A stretch of DNA of 50,265 bases from Blastococcus sp. (GTDB lineage Bacteria > Actinomycetota > Actinomycetes > Mycobacteriales > Geodermatophilaceae). Made by a program: the position numbers and the translations under genes. A model generated the notes under the pieces. It saw only the letters and a list, made by a program, of their open reading frames with translations. It ran no database searches and had not been told where the DNA came from. Positions 15,910-23,669 of the stretch are shown here, piece by piece; the first letter of the stretch is position 1, and each line of letters opens with the position of its first letter. The stretch covers positions 1 to 50,265 of the forward strand of contig JAOPWH010000062.1 in assembly GCA_025965795.1 (NCBI GenBank), given 5' to 3'.

Positions 15910-17043
15910 ATGGTCGCGGCGACGACTGTTGAGGGCGCGGCGCGGTCCCGGTTCCGGCGCGATGCCGAGGCGTGGCTGGCCGAGAACGTCTCGGAGTACT
16001 GGCGGCAGCACCGCGGCGCGCTGGAAGAGGCGGAGGAGACCCGGATCCGGGCGGAATGGGACCGGAAGCTCTACCAGGGCGGCTACGCCGGCCTCTCGCT
16101 CCCGGTGGAGTACGGCGGCCAGGGGCTGGGACTGGCCGAGGAAGTCGCCTTCGGCGAGCTGGCAGCCCGCGCGCAGGCCCCGGACGGGCTCGGGCGCATC
16201 GGCAAGATCCTGACCGCGCCCACGCTCATCGCGCACGGCACGGAGTACCAGAAGTCGACCTATCTCCAGCCGATCCTGTCCGGCGAGCACGTCTGGTGCC
16301 AGGGTTTCTCGGAGCCCGGTTCCGGGTCCGACCTGGCCAGCGTCGCCTGCTCGGCCCGCCGGGTGGACGGCGGCTTCCTCGTGCGTGGCACCAAGACCTG
16401 GACCAGCTTCAGCAGGCACTCGCATCGCTGCCTCCTCCTGGCCCGCAGCGACGAGTCCGCCCCGCGGTACCGGAACCTCTCCCTCCTGCTGCTCGACATG
16501 CACGCCAGTGGGGTCGAGATCAGTCCGATCCAGCAGATCTCCGGAAGCCGGCACTTCTCGGAGACCCACTTCGACGACGTGTTCGTCGCCGAGGAGGACC
16601 TCGTCGGCGAGGAGGGTGAGGGCTGGAAGATGGCGATGACCGTCCTGGCCAACGAGCGTGGGGCGGTCGAGGGGATCACCCGCTACGTCGAGATCCGGGC
16701 CGACATGGACCTGCTCCTGGAGTGCTGTTCGCAACCCGGAGAGGCCATGGAGCAGCTGGAGAGCCTGAACATCCGCGTCGAGATCGTCCGGACGCAGGTG
16801 AGCAAGGCCGTCTCGCGCCAGGACGACGAGGTGGCGTTCCTCCGGTCCGCCATGGTGCTGAAGGTCATGTGGAGCGAACTCTGGCAGGAGCTGACCAGCC
16901 TCGCGGCAAAGCTCAGCTGTCCGGTGCACCGGGCCCACTGGCGGCATCAGTACCTGGAGAGCCGATCAGCGACCATCTACTCGGGCACCTCGGAGATCCA
17001 GCGGAACATCATCGCCGAGCGCGTCCTCGGGCTGCCGAAGTGA
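15910..17043 (+). CDS. Acyl-CoA dehydrogenase, alpha-type subunit of a split pair
   Basis: A 377-residue acyl-CoA dehydrogenase. The middle domain has QGFSEPGSGSDLAS (flavin/substrate loop), the C-terminal domain ends IYSGTSEIQRNIIAERVLGLP. The usual short-chain-type catalytic Glu before GT is Ser (YSGTSEIQ). A Glu at 249 in LANER lies on the helix used for the base in isovaleryl-type and in the alpha2beta2 actinobacterial enzymes (FadE26/27, FadE28/29 types). The ATG at 15910 follows CAGGGAG. The GTG of the next gene overlaps the stop codon, so the two products are probably made in equal amounts and form a heterotetramer. Confidence 0.9.
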   Translation: MVAATTVEGAARSRFRRDAEAWLAENVSEYWRQHRGALEEAEETRIRAEWDRKLYQGGYAGLSLPVEYGGQGLGLAEEVAFGELAARAQAPDGLGRIGKILTAPTLIAHGTEYQKSTYLQPILSGEHVWCQGFSEPGSGSDLASVACSARRVDGGFLVRGTKTWTSFSRHSHRCLLLARSDESAPRYRNLSLLLLDMHASGVEISPIQQISGSRHFSETHFDDVFVAEEDLVGEEGEGWKMAMTVLANERGAVEGITRYVEIRADMDLLLECCSQPGEAMEQLESLNIRVEIVRTQVSKAVSRQDDEVAFLRSAMVLKVMWSELWQELTSLAAKLSCPVHRAHWRHQYLESRSATIYSGTSEIQRNIIAERVLGLPK

Positions 17044-17927
17044 GCGCCGTCGACGAGATGGGGCTGGGCGAGGTCGGCGTCGTCGCGTCCGAGGCGTTGC
17101 GGGAGATCCTGGCCCGTGCGGTGGGCGGCTCGCCGGTCGCCTCCTACGTGAACGAGCGGCCACTCTCCTGGGACAGCGTCCGTCAGGGCGACTGGGACAT
17201 GCTCGGCGCCGCCGAGGAGGACGGCGGGGCGGGTGCCTCGCTGCGGGACCTCGTCGAGCTGGCCCGGGTGTGGGGGAGCGCCGTCGTCCCCTCGCCCCTG
17301 GTACCGACGCTGATGGCCAAGCGGTGGTCGCCTGCGGCCCGGGCCTGTGCAGGCCCGGTGACCGTCTCGGTGCCGACCCGCGCGTCCGGTGGCCGGGCGG
17401 TCACTCCCTTTGGCGTCGAGCCCGACGTCCGGGTGCTGCTCGACACCGAGGGTGACGGCGTCGTGGCGAAGTTCGTCGTCGTCGGGGCCGATCCCTACGC
17501 GCCGTCGCTGCGACTGGCGGAGGGCGGTCAGGCCACCACGTGGTCCGGCGTCGCCGCTGCCGAGCTGCGGGTCGTCTGGGCCGCGGAGGCGACCGGCTGC
17601 GCGTCCCGCATGCTCGGCGACGCGGTGGCCTACGTCAAGGAACGCCAGCAGTTCGGACAGCCGATCGGCCGGTTCCAGGCGATCAAGCACCACCTGGCGA
17701 ACGCCCACCTGCTGGCGGAGCAGGCCGAGACCGCGGTGATCCTGGCCAGCCTGGAACCCGAACGCGCGCCGGCGGCCTCGCGCTTCGCCTTCGACGCCAG
17801 CCTCCGGGTCATCGAGATCGCCGTCCAGGTGCACGGGGGACTCGGTTTCACCTGGGAGATGGGGCTGCACATGTACCTACGTCACGTCAGCGCCCTGCGG
17901 GAGCTGGCTGCGGGGCTGCCGGCATGA
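17040..17927 (+). CDS. Acyl-CoA dehydrogenase, short beta-type subunit of a split pair
   Basis: 295 residues, about 80 shorter than a self-sufficient acyl-CoA dehydrogenase. The C-terminal half is recognisable: AYVKERQQFGQPIGRFQAIKH (FAD/dimer-contact arginine and Gln-Phe motif) and VQVHGGLGFTWEMGLHMYLRH. The middle domain is abbreviated and lacks the EPGSGSD loop. This matches the beta subunits of mycobacterial alpha2beta2 enzymes that act on steroid side-chain CoA esters, where the partner gene supplies the catalytic base. The GTG at 17040 overlaps the stop of the alpha gene (GTGA). A longer frame upstream lies wholly inside the alpha gene and is rejected. The substrate is probably bulky; that is inference from the family. 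Confidence 0.85.
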   Translation: MSAVDEMGLGEVGVVASEALREILARAVGGSPVASYVNERPLSWDSVRQGDWDMLGAAEEDGGAGASLRDLVELARVWGSAVVPSPLVPTLMAKRWSPAARACAGPVTVSVPTRASGGRAVTPFGVEPDVRVLLDTEGDGVVAKFVVVGADPYAPSLRLAEGGQATTWSGVAAAELRVVWAAEATGCASRMLGDAVAYVKERQQFGQPIGRFQAIKHHLANAHLLAEQAETAVILASLEPERAPAASRFAFDASLRVIEIAVQVHGGLGFTWEMGLHMYLRHVSALRELAAGLPA

Positions 17928-18889
17928 CGTCCGCCGCAGACCTCCCCGGGGCGCCGGCGTACGCCGATCTGCCGCTTCTCCCGCGGATCGGCATACCTCA
18001 CTCCTGGGAGTTCTTCGGCGACGGCGACGAGCTGGGCACGCTGAACTTCCTGGACGACGGCGCCGTCCTGGCGGCCCTCCGGGAGCCGCAGACGGGGGAA
18101 CGCATCGGGCTCTCGCTCGACCCGGCCGAGATCGCGCCGCCGCTGTACGGGCGGCAGACGATGCAGCACACGGTGATGCAGATCGACCGGAACATCTGGG
18201 ACGACCGGCTCGACGTCTTCTACCCGCAGGGCGCGTCACAGTGGGACGGCTTCCGGCACGTCCGGTGTCGTGAGCTCGGCTTCTACGGCGGGGTGACCGA
18301 GGATCCGCCGGAGATGGGTGACCGCCTGGGCATCCACCACTGGGCAGGACGCGGCATCGTCGGCCGGGGCGTCCTGCTGGACGTCGAGCGGTATCTGACC
18401 GGGACAGGCGCCGACTACGACGCCTTCACCGAGTTCTCGGTGACGGCCGAGGTGCTGATGGCGGTCGCCGCGGCGCAGGGGGTCACACTGCGCCGCGGGG
18501 ACGTTCTCTGCGTCCGCTTCGGCTGGATGACGCGGTACCGCGGCCTGACCGGGGACGAGCGCCGCGCCTACGCCTCGGCCGAGGGCAGCCCTGCGTTTGC
18601 GGGCCTGGCGGCCGACGAGTCGACGGCCCGCGCCCTGTGGGACTGGCAGGTGGCGGCGGTCGCGTGCGACAACCCCGGTGCGGAGGTTGCCCCGGGCGAC
18701 CCCGCCGTGGGCAGTCTGCACCGGCGGCTCGTCCCCGCGCTGGGGATGGTCCTCGGGGAGCTCCTGGACTTCGACGCGCTCGCCGAGCGGTGCGCCGCCG
18801 ACGGGCGATGGTCGTTCCTGTTCACCGCGGTCCCGCTCAACATCCGCGGGGGTGTTGGTTCGCCCGCCAACGCCATCGCCATCCGCTGA
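17924..18889 (+). CDS. Cyclase-family (kynurenine-formamidase-like) hydrolase
   Basis: A 321-residue member of the cyclase superfamily, metal-dependent hydrolases acting on amides, lactones or cyclic ketones. DELGTLNFLD near residue 30-40 and the C-terminal RGGVGSPANAIAI frame the domain. The canonical metal motif HxGTHxDxxxH appears as QGASQWDGFRH: the Asp and last His are kept, the first two His are Gln. The same substitution occurs in the second copy at 19920. The ATG at 17924 overlaps the stop of the dehydrogenase beta subunit (ATGA). Next to a luciferase-like oxidoreductase, it may hydrolyse a lactone or ring ketone; that role is inferred. Confidence 0.85.
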   Translation: MTSAADLPGAPAYADLPLLPRIGIPHSWEFFGDGDELGTLNFLDDGAVLAALREPQTGERIGLSLDPAEIAPPLYGRQTMQHTVMQIDRNIWDDRLDVFYPQGASQWDGFRHVRCRELGFYGGVTEDPPEMGDRLGIHHWAGRGIVGRGVLLDVERYLTGTGADYDAFTEFSVTAEVLMAVAAAQGVTLRRGDVLCVRFGWMTRYRGLTGDERRAYASAEGSPAFAGLAADESTARALWDWQVAAVACDNPGAEVAPGDPAVGSLHRRLVPALGMVLGELLDFDALAERCAADGRWSFLFTAVPLNIRGGVGSPANAIAIR

Positions 18890-18897
18890 GGGGGGCC

Positions 18898-19923
18898 ATG
18901 AGGCGATCCATCGTCTTCGCCGCCCCCGAATTCCTGGCGCTCGTACCGGCGGCGCGGTCAGCCGAGTCGGCTGGTTTCCACCGGATCTGGACGACCGAGA
19001 ACCCCGGTAGGGATGCCCTCGTCCGTGCACTCACCTACGCGCTGCACACCGAGCGCATCGGGGTGGCCACGGGGATCGCCTACGCGTTCACCCGAGCGCC
19101 GCTCGCCCTCGCCGCGGCCGCCTCCGACATCGACACCGCGACAGGTGGCCGCTTCGCCCTCGGGATCGGCGCAGGGACCCAGGGCATGCGCTCCCGCTGG
19201 TACGGCACCGATGACTTCGACCATGCCGCCAGCCGCATCGAGGAGTACGCCGACCTGCTCCGGACGGCCTGGAGGGCCGAGCGCGGCTTCCGGTTCGACG
19301 GCCGCTTCTACCGGGGGGCCTACTCCGAGATGGACGGCGCCCGCAGGGCGGTCCCCGTCTGGGGCTCGGGGATCAACCGCACGATGCTCCGCATCGCGGC
19401 GCGGTCCTGCGACGGCGTCGCTGTGCATCCACTGGGCGCGAGCCTGCCCTACCTCGACGCCGTGGTGCTCCCCGCCGTCGCGGAAGGGGCGGCCCAGGGC
19501 GGAAGGAGCCCAGAACTGGCACTGTGGCGGATGACCTCGATCGACGACGACGGCGATGCGGCTCGGCGGCGGGCCCGGCGGGGTCTCGCCTTCTACTTCT
19601 CCACCCCCAGCTATGCCGCCCCCGCGGAGGAGTCCGGCTGGGGAGAGGTCGCGGGAAAGGTGCGCGACCTGTTCGGGGAGCGCGGCGGCGACTGGGACGC
19701 GATGGCGGGGCTGATCCCCGACGAGATGGTGGCCCACTTCTGCCTTGCCGGCACTCCGGAGGAGGTCCGGCGGACGTGGGCCGCCCTGGAGCCGCAGTAC
19801 GAGGCCCGTGGGGTGACCGAGGTGGTGTTCCAGACGGTGGGCGGCGGCCCGGGCGCGACGACCGTGAAGAACCTCGAGTCGATCGCGGCGGTGCTCGCGC
19901 CGGAGACCGGGCTGCCGACGTGA
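18898..19923 (+). CDS. LLM-class flavin-dependent oxidoreductase
   Basis: A 341-residue luciferase-like protein. The barrel-core patterns ERIGVATGIAYAFTRAPLA and GRFALGIGAGTQGMRSRWYG are present, and VWGSGIN is near the mid-point. The ATG at 18898 follows GAGGGGGG. It is not closely similar to the LLM protein at 3293 and carries insertions that fit F420-dependent or type II Baeyer-Villiger-like members. Lying between two cyclase-family hydrolase genes, with overlaps on one side and 8 bp on the other, it may produce the substrate for one of them, for example an inserted-oxygen lactone. Cofactor and reaction are not established. Confidence 0.85.
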   Translation: MRRSIVFAAPEFLALVPAARSAESAGFHRIWTTENPGRDALVRALTYALHTERIGVATGIAYAFTRAPLALAAAASDIDTATGGRFALGIGAGTQGMRSRWYGTDDFDHAASRIEEYADLLRTAWRAERGFRFDGRFYRGAYSEMDGARRAVPVWGSGINRTMLRIAARSCDGVAVHPLGASLPYLDAVVLPAVAEGAAQGGRSPELALWRMTSIDDDGDAARRRARRGLAFYFSTPSYAAPAEESGWGEVAGKVRDLFGERGGDWDAMAGLIPDEMVAHFCLAGTPEEVRRTWAALEPQYEARGVTEVVFQTVGGGPGATTVKNLESIAAVLAPETGLPT

Positions 19924-20954
19924 CTGACGACGCCAGCGGCCGGCTCGGGGCCGAGGAGCGGGACCCGCATGTCCGCGCGCTCCGCGACCGGCCCGCCGCC
20001 GAGAACGCGAGCGCGCGGCCGACCGCCGCCGAGCCCCTCGAGGACTTCCGCACCATCGGGCGCCGGGTCAGCAACTGGGGGCGCTGGGGAGACGACGACG
20101 AGCGGGGGACGCTGAACCTGATCGGTCCCGCGCAGTTGATCGACGCGGCCGGTCTGGTCAGGACCGGCAAGATGTTCGCCCTCGGCATCCCGTTCGACGA
20201 CCAGGGGCCTCAGGACGGTGGGATCCGGGGCAATCCCGCACGCCTGATGAAGGAGACGGGGGCGCACCCCCAGGGTTTCCCGGGCGCCTTCCGCTACGCC
20301 GACGACTACGTCTTCATGGCTCTGCAGTCGGCTTCGCAGTGGGACGCCCTGGCCCATGTGCACTACGACGGTGCGCTCTACAACGGCTTTCCGTCGTCGA
20401 GCGTCGACTTCCGCGGGGCGGGGCGCTGCGCCGTCACGAACCTGAGTCCCGGCGTCGCCGGGCGTGGCGTTCTGCTCGACGTGGCCCGATGGCGGGGTGT
20501 CGACTGGCTGGACGTCGGTACGAGGATCGGGCCGGAGGACCTGGACGAGGTTGCCCGGGCGCAAGGTGTCGAGGTCCGCGCGGGCGACATCCTGCTTGTC
20601 CGCACCGGCTGGCGACGCAGGTTCCTCAGCGACCTCGACCGGCGGGCGTTCAGGGCGGGGGAGCCCGGACTCAGCGTCCGCTGTGCCGAGTGGCTGCGTC
20701 GGCACGACGTCGCCGCCGTCGGCAGCGACAACTTCGCCGTGGAGGTGCTCCCGGGGGAGTACCCGGACGAGTACCTGCCGCTGCACATGATCGCGATCCG
20801 GGACATGGGCATGCCGCTCGCCGAGATCCTCGATCTCGAGAGCCTCGCGGAGGACTGCGCCGACGACGGAGTCTTCGAATTCCTCTTCACCGGACCGCCC
20901 CTGTCATTCACCGGCGGCGTGGGGTCGCCCGTCAACCCCCTGGCCCTGAAGTGA
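19920..20954 (+). CDS. Cyclase-family (kynurenine-formamidase-like) hydrolase, second copy
   Basis: A 344-residue cyclase-superfamily protein related to 17924-18889. It has DDERGTLNLI, the altered metal motif SASQWDALAHVHY (the canonical HxGTHxDxxxH with the first two His replaced; Asp and last His kept), and FTGGVGSPVNPLAL at the C-terminus. The first 45 residues are poorly conserved, so the GTG at 19920, overlapping the LLM stop (GTGA), could be replaced by a later start. Two divergent copies in one operon suggest two successive hydrolytic steps, or two stereoisomers. Substrate unknown. Confidence 0.85.
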   Translation: MTDDASGRLGAEERDPHVRALRDRPAAENASARPTAAEPLEDFRTIGRRVSNWGRWGDDDERGTLNLIGPAQLIDAAGLVRTGKMFALGIPFDDQGPQDGGIRGNPARLMKETGAHPQGFPGAFRYADDYVFMALQSASQWDALAHVHYDGALYNGFPSSSVDFRGAGRCAVTNLSPGVAGRGVLLDVARWRGVDWLDVGTRIGPEDLDEVARAQGVEVRAGDILLVRTGWRRRFLSDLDRRAFRAGEPGLSVRCAEWLRRHDVAAVGSDNFAVEVLPGEYPDEYLPLHMIAIRDMGMPLAEILDLESLAEDCADDGVFEFLFTGPPLSFTGGVGSPVNPLALK

Positions 20955-21051
20955 GGACGCTCATCGGTTCGACGCGGGACCTTCGACGACATGGATCTCG
21001 CCCGCGCCTTCCTGGGTGTGGTCCGAGCCGACCGGACGACGAGAGAAGAGC

Positions 21052-21633
21052 ATGACCACGAGGAGACCGCTGCGGCCGGAGCCGGCCTGGGCGCACGCCA
21101 GGTCGCTCGTCGCCCTGCGTGCGTCCGCCGACCGTGCCGGCAACCCGGCGCTCGATCCGCGCCAGGCGATCCAGGAGGTGATCCACCGCTACTGCTGGGC
21201 CTTCGACGAGCGCCGGGCCGACATCCTCGCCGAGTGCTTCACCGACGACGCGGTCTGGCAGGCGAGCGTCATGGGGGAGACCCGTGTCGGCCCCTTCACG
21301 GGGCGGGCTTCGGTGGGGGAATGGCTCACCCGGTTCTGGGCGTACCAGCGGGATCAGCGGCGCCACTTGATCCTCAACTTCATCGTGGAGGAGATGGACG
21401 AGGACTCCGCTACCGCGCTGGCCTATCTGCTGCTCATGGGCTCCAGCCATGCGGAGTCTCGGCTGGAGACCACGGGGTTCTACCGGCTGGGCTACCGCCG
21501 CGAGGAGGGCGTCTGGCGGATCCGGACGTTCCATGCCGGCTTCGACTCGCCGTACTGGCCGATGGAGGTGCGCGACATGTCCCCGGAGGTGCGCGCGCGG
21601 TTCGGCATCCTCGACCCGGTGCAGCCCGACTGA
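21052..21633 (+). CDS. SnoaL-like/NTF2-fold protein
   Basis: A 193-residue protein whose central part has the pattern of SnoaL-like (NTF2-fold) proteins: IQEVIHRYCWAFDERRADIL then ECFTDDAVWQAS, and a late strand with FYRLGYRREEGVWRI. Members include ketosteroid isomerase-like and dehydratase-like enzymes and ring-hydroxylase small subunits, and they often act on cyclic substrates. About 45 residues precede the domain. The ATG at 21052 follows GAGAGAAGAG. It lies 97 bp after the second cyclase gene and probably closes that operon. Catalytic role not determinable. Confidence 0.75.
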   Translation: MTTRRPLRPEPAWAHARSLVALRASADRAGNPALDPRQAIQEVIHRYCWAFDERRADILAECFTDDAVWQASVMGETRVGPFTGRASVGEWLTRFWAYQRDQRRHLILNFIVEEMDEDSATALAYLLLMGSSHAESRLETTGFYRLGYRREEGVWRIRTFHAGFDSPYWPMEVRDMSPEVRARFGILDPVQPD

Positions 21634-21660
21634 GCAGTACCGAGCGGACGGCGTAGGGCT

Positions 21661-22476
21661 CTAGGTGCCGAGGCGGATCAGCGCCTCCTGCGACGCCGAC
21701 GCCACGAGGACGCCGTCGCGGTCGAAGAACATGCCGTGCGACAGCGCCCGGGACCCGGCGTAGCTGGTGCTCCGCTGCGCGAACAGCAGCCAGGCGTCCG
21801 CGCGGAACCGCCGGTGGAACCACATGGTGTGGTCCAGCGAGGCGCCGATGCGGGTGATCCCGGGCCGGCGCAGCGGCATGTGGGCCGTCCTGGTGAGTGT
21901 CAGGTCCGACGCGAAGGTGAGCGCTGCGGCGTGCACCGACGACTCCTCGCCCAGCGCGGTGCGGCTGCGCAGCCAGGTCAGCTGCTCGGCCGGTGCCGGA
22001 ACCTCGCTCGTGGCGACGGGATCGACGTAGCGGAACTCGATGGGGGCCCGGACGTCGCCGTTCGTGCCCGGAGGCACGTAGGCGCTCTCGACCAGCTCCT
22101 CCGGTCCGGCGGCCTCCGGTGCGTCGTCCTGGTAGTCCGCGCCCGGCTCCGGGAGGTGGAAGGACACCAGACCGGTGAAGATCACGCGGCTCGCCTGATG
22201 GGCGTCGACCCGGCAGGTCGAGAGCGTGCGGCCCTCGCGCACGGTCGTGACGCTGTACCCGACCGGGAGCGCAGGGTCCCCGGGCCGCACGAAGCAGGAC
22301 TGCAGGGAGTGTGCGTCCCGGTCCCTCGGCACGCTCAGCGCCGCTGCTCGCAGCGCCTGGGCGGCCACCTGACCGCCGAAGATCCGGCCGTGGGCCCCGG
22401 TCAGGCACCAGCCTTCGAACGACCCGCGGGACGTCTTCTCGACCTCCAGCAGCGGGGCAAGAAGGTGTTCCGCCAT
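21661..22476 (-). CDS. Acyl-CoA thioesterase II (TesB-like, double hotdog)
   Basis: A 271-residue TesB-type thioesterase that hydrolyses acyl-CoA to free acid and CoA. GRIFGGQVAAQALRAA and HSLQSCFVRPGD mark the first hotdog. HAAALTFASDLTL with the conserved Asp at about 191, and SLDHTMWFH, mark the second. The ATG at 22476 begins MAEHLLAPLLEVEK. It diverges from the thiolase-like gene at 22540, with operator 7 between, so it belongs to the regulon and may relieve CoA sequestration during catabolism. A second TesB (30471) belongs to the housekeeping part. Confidence 0.92.
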   Translation of the reverse strand: MAEHLLAPLLEVEKTSRGSFEGWCLTGAHGRIFGGQVAAQALRAAALSVPRDRDAHSLQSCFVRPGDPALPVGYSVTTVREGRTLSTCRVDAHQASRVIFTGLVSFHLPEPGADYQDDAPEAAGPEELVESAYVPPGTNGDVRAPIEFRYVDPVATSEVPAPAEQLTWLRSRTALGEESSVHAAALTFASDLTLTRTAHMPLRRPGITRIGASLDHTMWFHRRFRADAWLLFAQRSTSYAGSRALSHGMFFDRDGVLVASASQEALIRLGT

Positions 22477-22507
22477 GGTTTTCCAGCTCTCCCGAATCTC
22501 AGGTTCC

Positions 22508-22533
22508 CAACCAACCGTTTGGGATGCTAGCGT
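22508..22533. promoter_or_regulatory. Operator 7 and leaderless promoter of the thiolase operon
   Basis: CAACCAACC-GTTTGGGAT (22508-22525) matches the left consensus half at 8 of 9, and its right half begins with GTTTGG. The plus-strand -10 TAGCGT (22528-22533) predicts a start exactly at the ATG at 22540, so the thiolase mRNA should be leaderless. The operator fills the -35/spacer region. Confidence 0.65.
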
Positions 22534-22539
22534 CCGACC

Positions 22540-23667
22540 ATGGGTACGAACACTCTCGAACGAGTAGCTGTCGTAGCGAGTGCGCAGACCACCCTCCGGG
22601 AGTCCTGGAGCAGCCTGCAGCACGTCGATCTCATCGGCTCCGCCGTCAGCAGCGCATTGCGCGGAACGGGTCTGCGGATGCAGGACGTCGACGTGGTGAT
22701 CGACTGCGGCAGCGATGTTCTCGACGGCCGCAGCATCTCCAACTGCGGCTTCCTCGGAGCGATGGGCGCGCACCACAAAGAGGAGTCCCGGGTAGAGGAG
22801 GACGGGCTCTTCGGGGCCCTCTACGGCACGACCAAGGTCGCCTCCGGCTCGGCCTCGGTCGCGTTGATCGTGGCGTATTCCAAGCCGTCCGAGTCGAGTG
22901 TGTCGGCCTACTACTCCACGCTGACCGACCCCTTCTACCAGCGCGCGCTGGGCCTCGACCACGTCGGCGCGGCGGGCCTGATGGCCAACCAGTACCTCAC
23001 GACGTCGGACGCCGACGAGGAGGCGCTGCTGCGCATCGCCGCGGAGGCGTGGCGCAAGGCGGGGAACAACCCCTGGGTCGAGACCGCGACGGTCCCGACG
23101 CTCGCCGACATCGAGTCCTCTCCCTACGTGGCCGACCCGGTGCGCGGCCTGCAGCTCTCGCGGCCGGTGGACGGCGCCGTGGCAGTCCTGCTGGCCACCG
23201 AACAGGTGGCGCACCGGCTGACCGAACGGCCCGTGTGGATCACCGGCATGGGTACCGCCATGGAGAGCCACTTCCTCGCTGACCGGAAGCCGGGAGAGCT
23301 GGAGGCCTGCCAGGCGGCCGCAGCGATGGCGACCCGCCGCGCGGGCATCAGCGACGTCGGCTCCTTCGGACTCGCGGAGGTCAGTGGCACCTCCGCGGCC
23401 GGCGAGGCGATGGTCGTCGAGGCGCTGGGACTCGCGCACCGCGGTAGAGCGGTCGACTGCTACGAGGACGGGGCTTCGGTGTCCGTCAACCCGTCCGGGG
23501 GCGCGTTGCCCGCGGACCCGATCATGGCCACCGGCCTCGTGCGACTGCACGAGGCGGCGGCGCGGCTCGCCGGACGGCTCGGGGACGAGGCGGCCACGAC
23601 GGCGCTCGTCCACGGCGCCGGCGGGCTCGGCATGCAGAACCACTGCGTCTTCACCCTGGAGGTCTGA
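22540..23667 (+). CDS. Thiolase-like (lipid-transfer/SCP-x type) protein without the nucleophilic cysteine
   Basis: A 375-residue thiolase-superfamily protein. It has the domain layout of actinobacterial SCP-x/Ltp proteins (VAVVASAQTTLRE at the start, GLAEVSGTSAAGE and NPSGGALPADP later). The region that should hold the active-site Cys reads TTKVASGSAS, with no Cys. The GHPxGATG motif is degenerate (ADPIMATG). Such proteins act as aldolases or non-canonical thiolases together with a DUF35 partner (Ltp2/ChsH2, BbsB/BbsA). The second thiolase-like gene starts 2 bp after its stop and a double DUF35 gene follows. Initiation is at the ATG at 22540, probably leaderless. It may be the non-catalytic or structural partner of the next gene product. 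Confidence 0.85.
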   Translation: MGTNTLERVAVVASAQTTLRESWSSLQHVDLIGSAVSSALRGTGLRMQDVDVVIDCGSDVLDGRSISNCGFLGAMGAHHKEESRVEEDGLFGALYGTTKVASGSASVALIVAYSKPSESSVSAYYSTLTDPFYQRALGLDHVGAAGLMANQYLTTSDADEEALLRIAAEAWRKAGNNPWVETATVPTLADIESSPYVADPVRGLQLSRPVDGAVAVLLATEQVAHRLTERPVWITGMGTAMESHFLADRKPGELEACQAAAAMATRRAGISDVGSFGLAEVSGTSAAGEAMVVEALGLAHRGRAVDCYEDGASVSVNPSGGALPADPIMATGLVRLHEAAARLAGRLGDEAATTALVHGAGGLGMQNHCVFTLEV

Positions 23668-23669
23668 CC

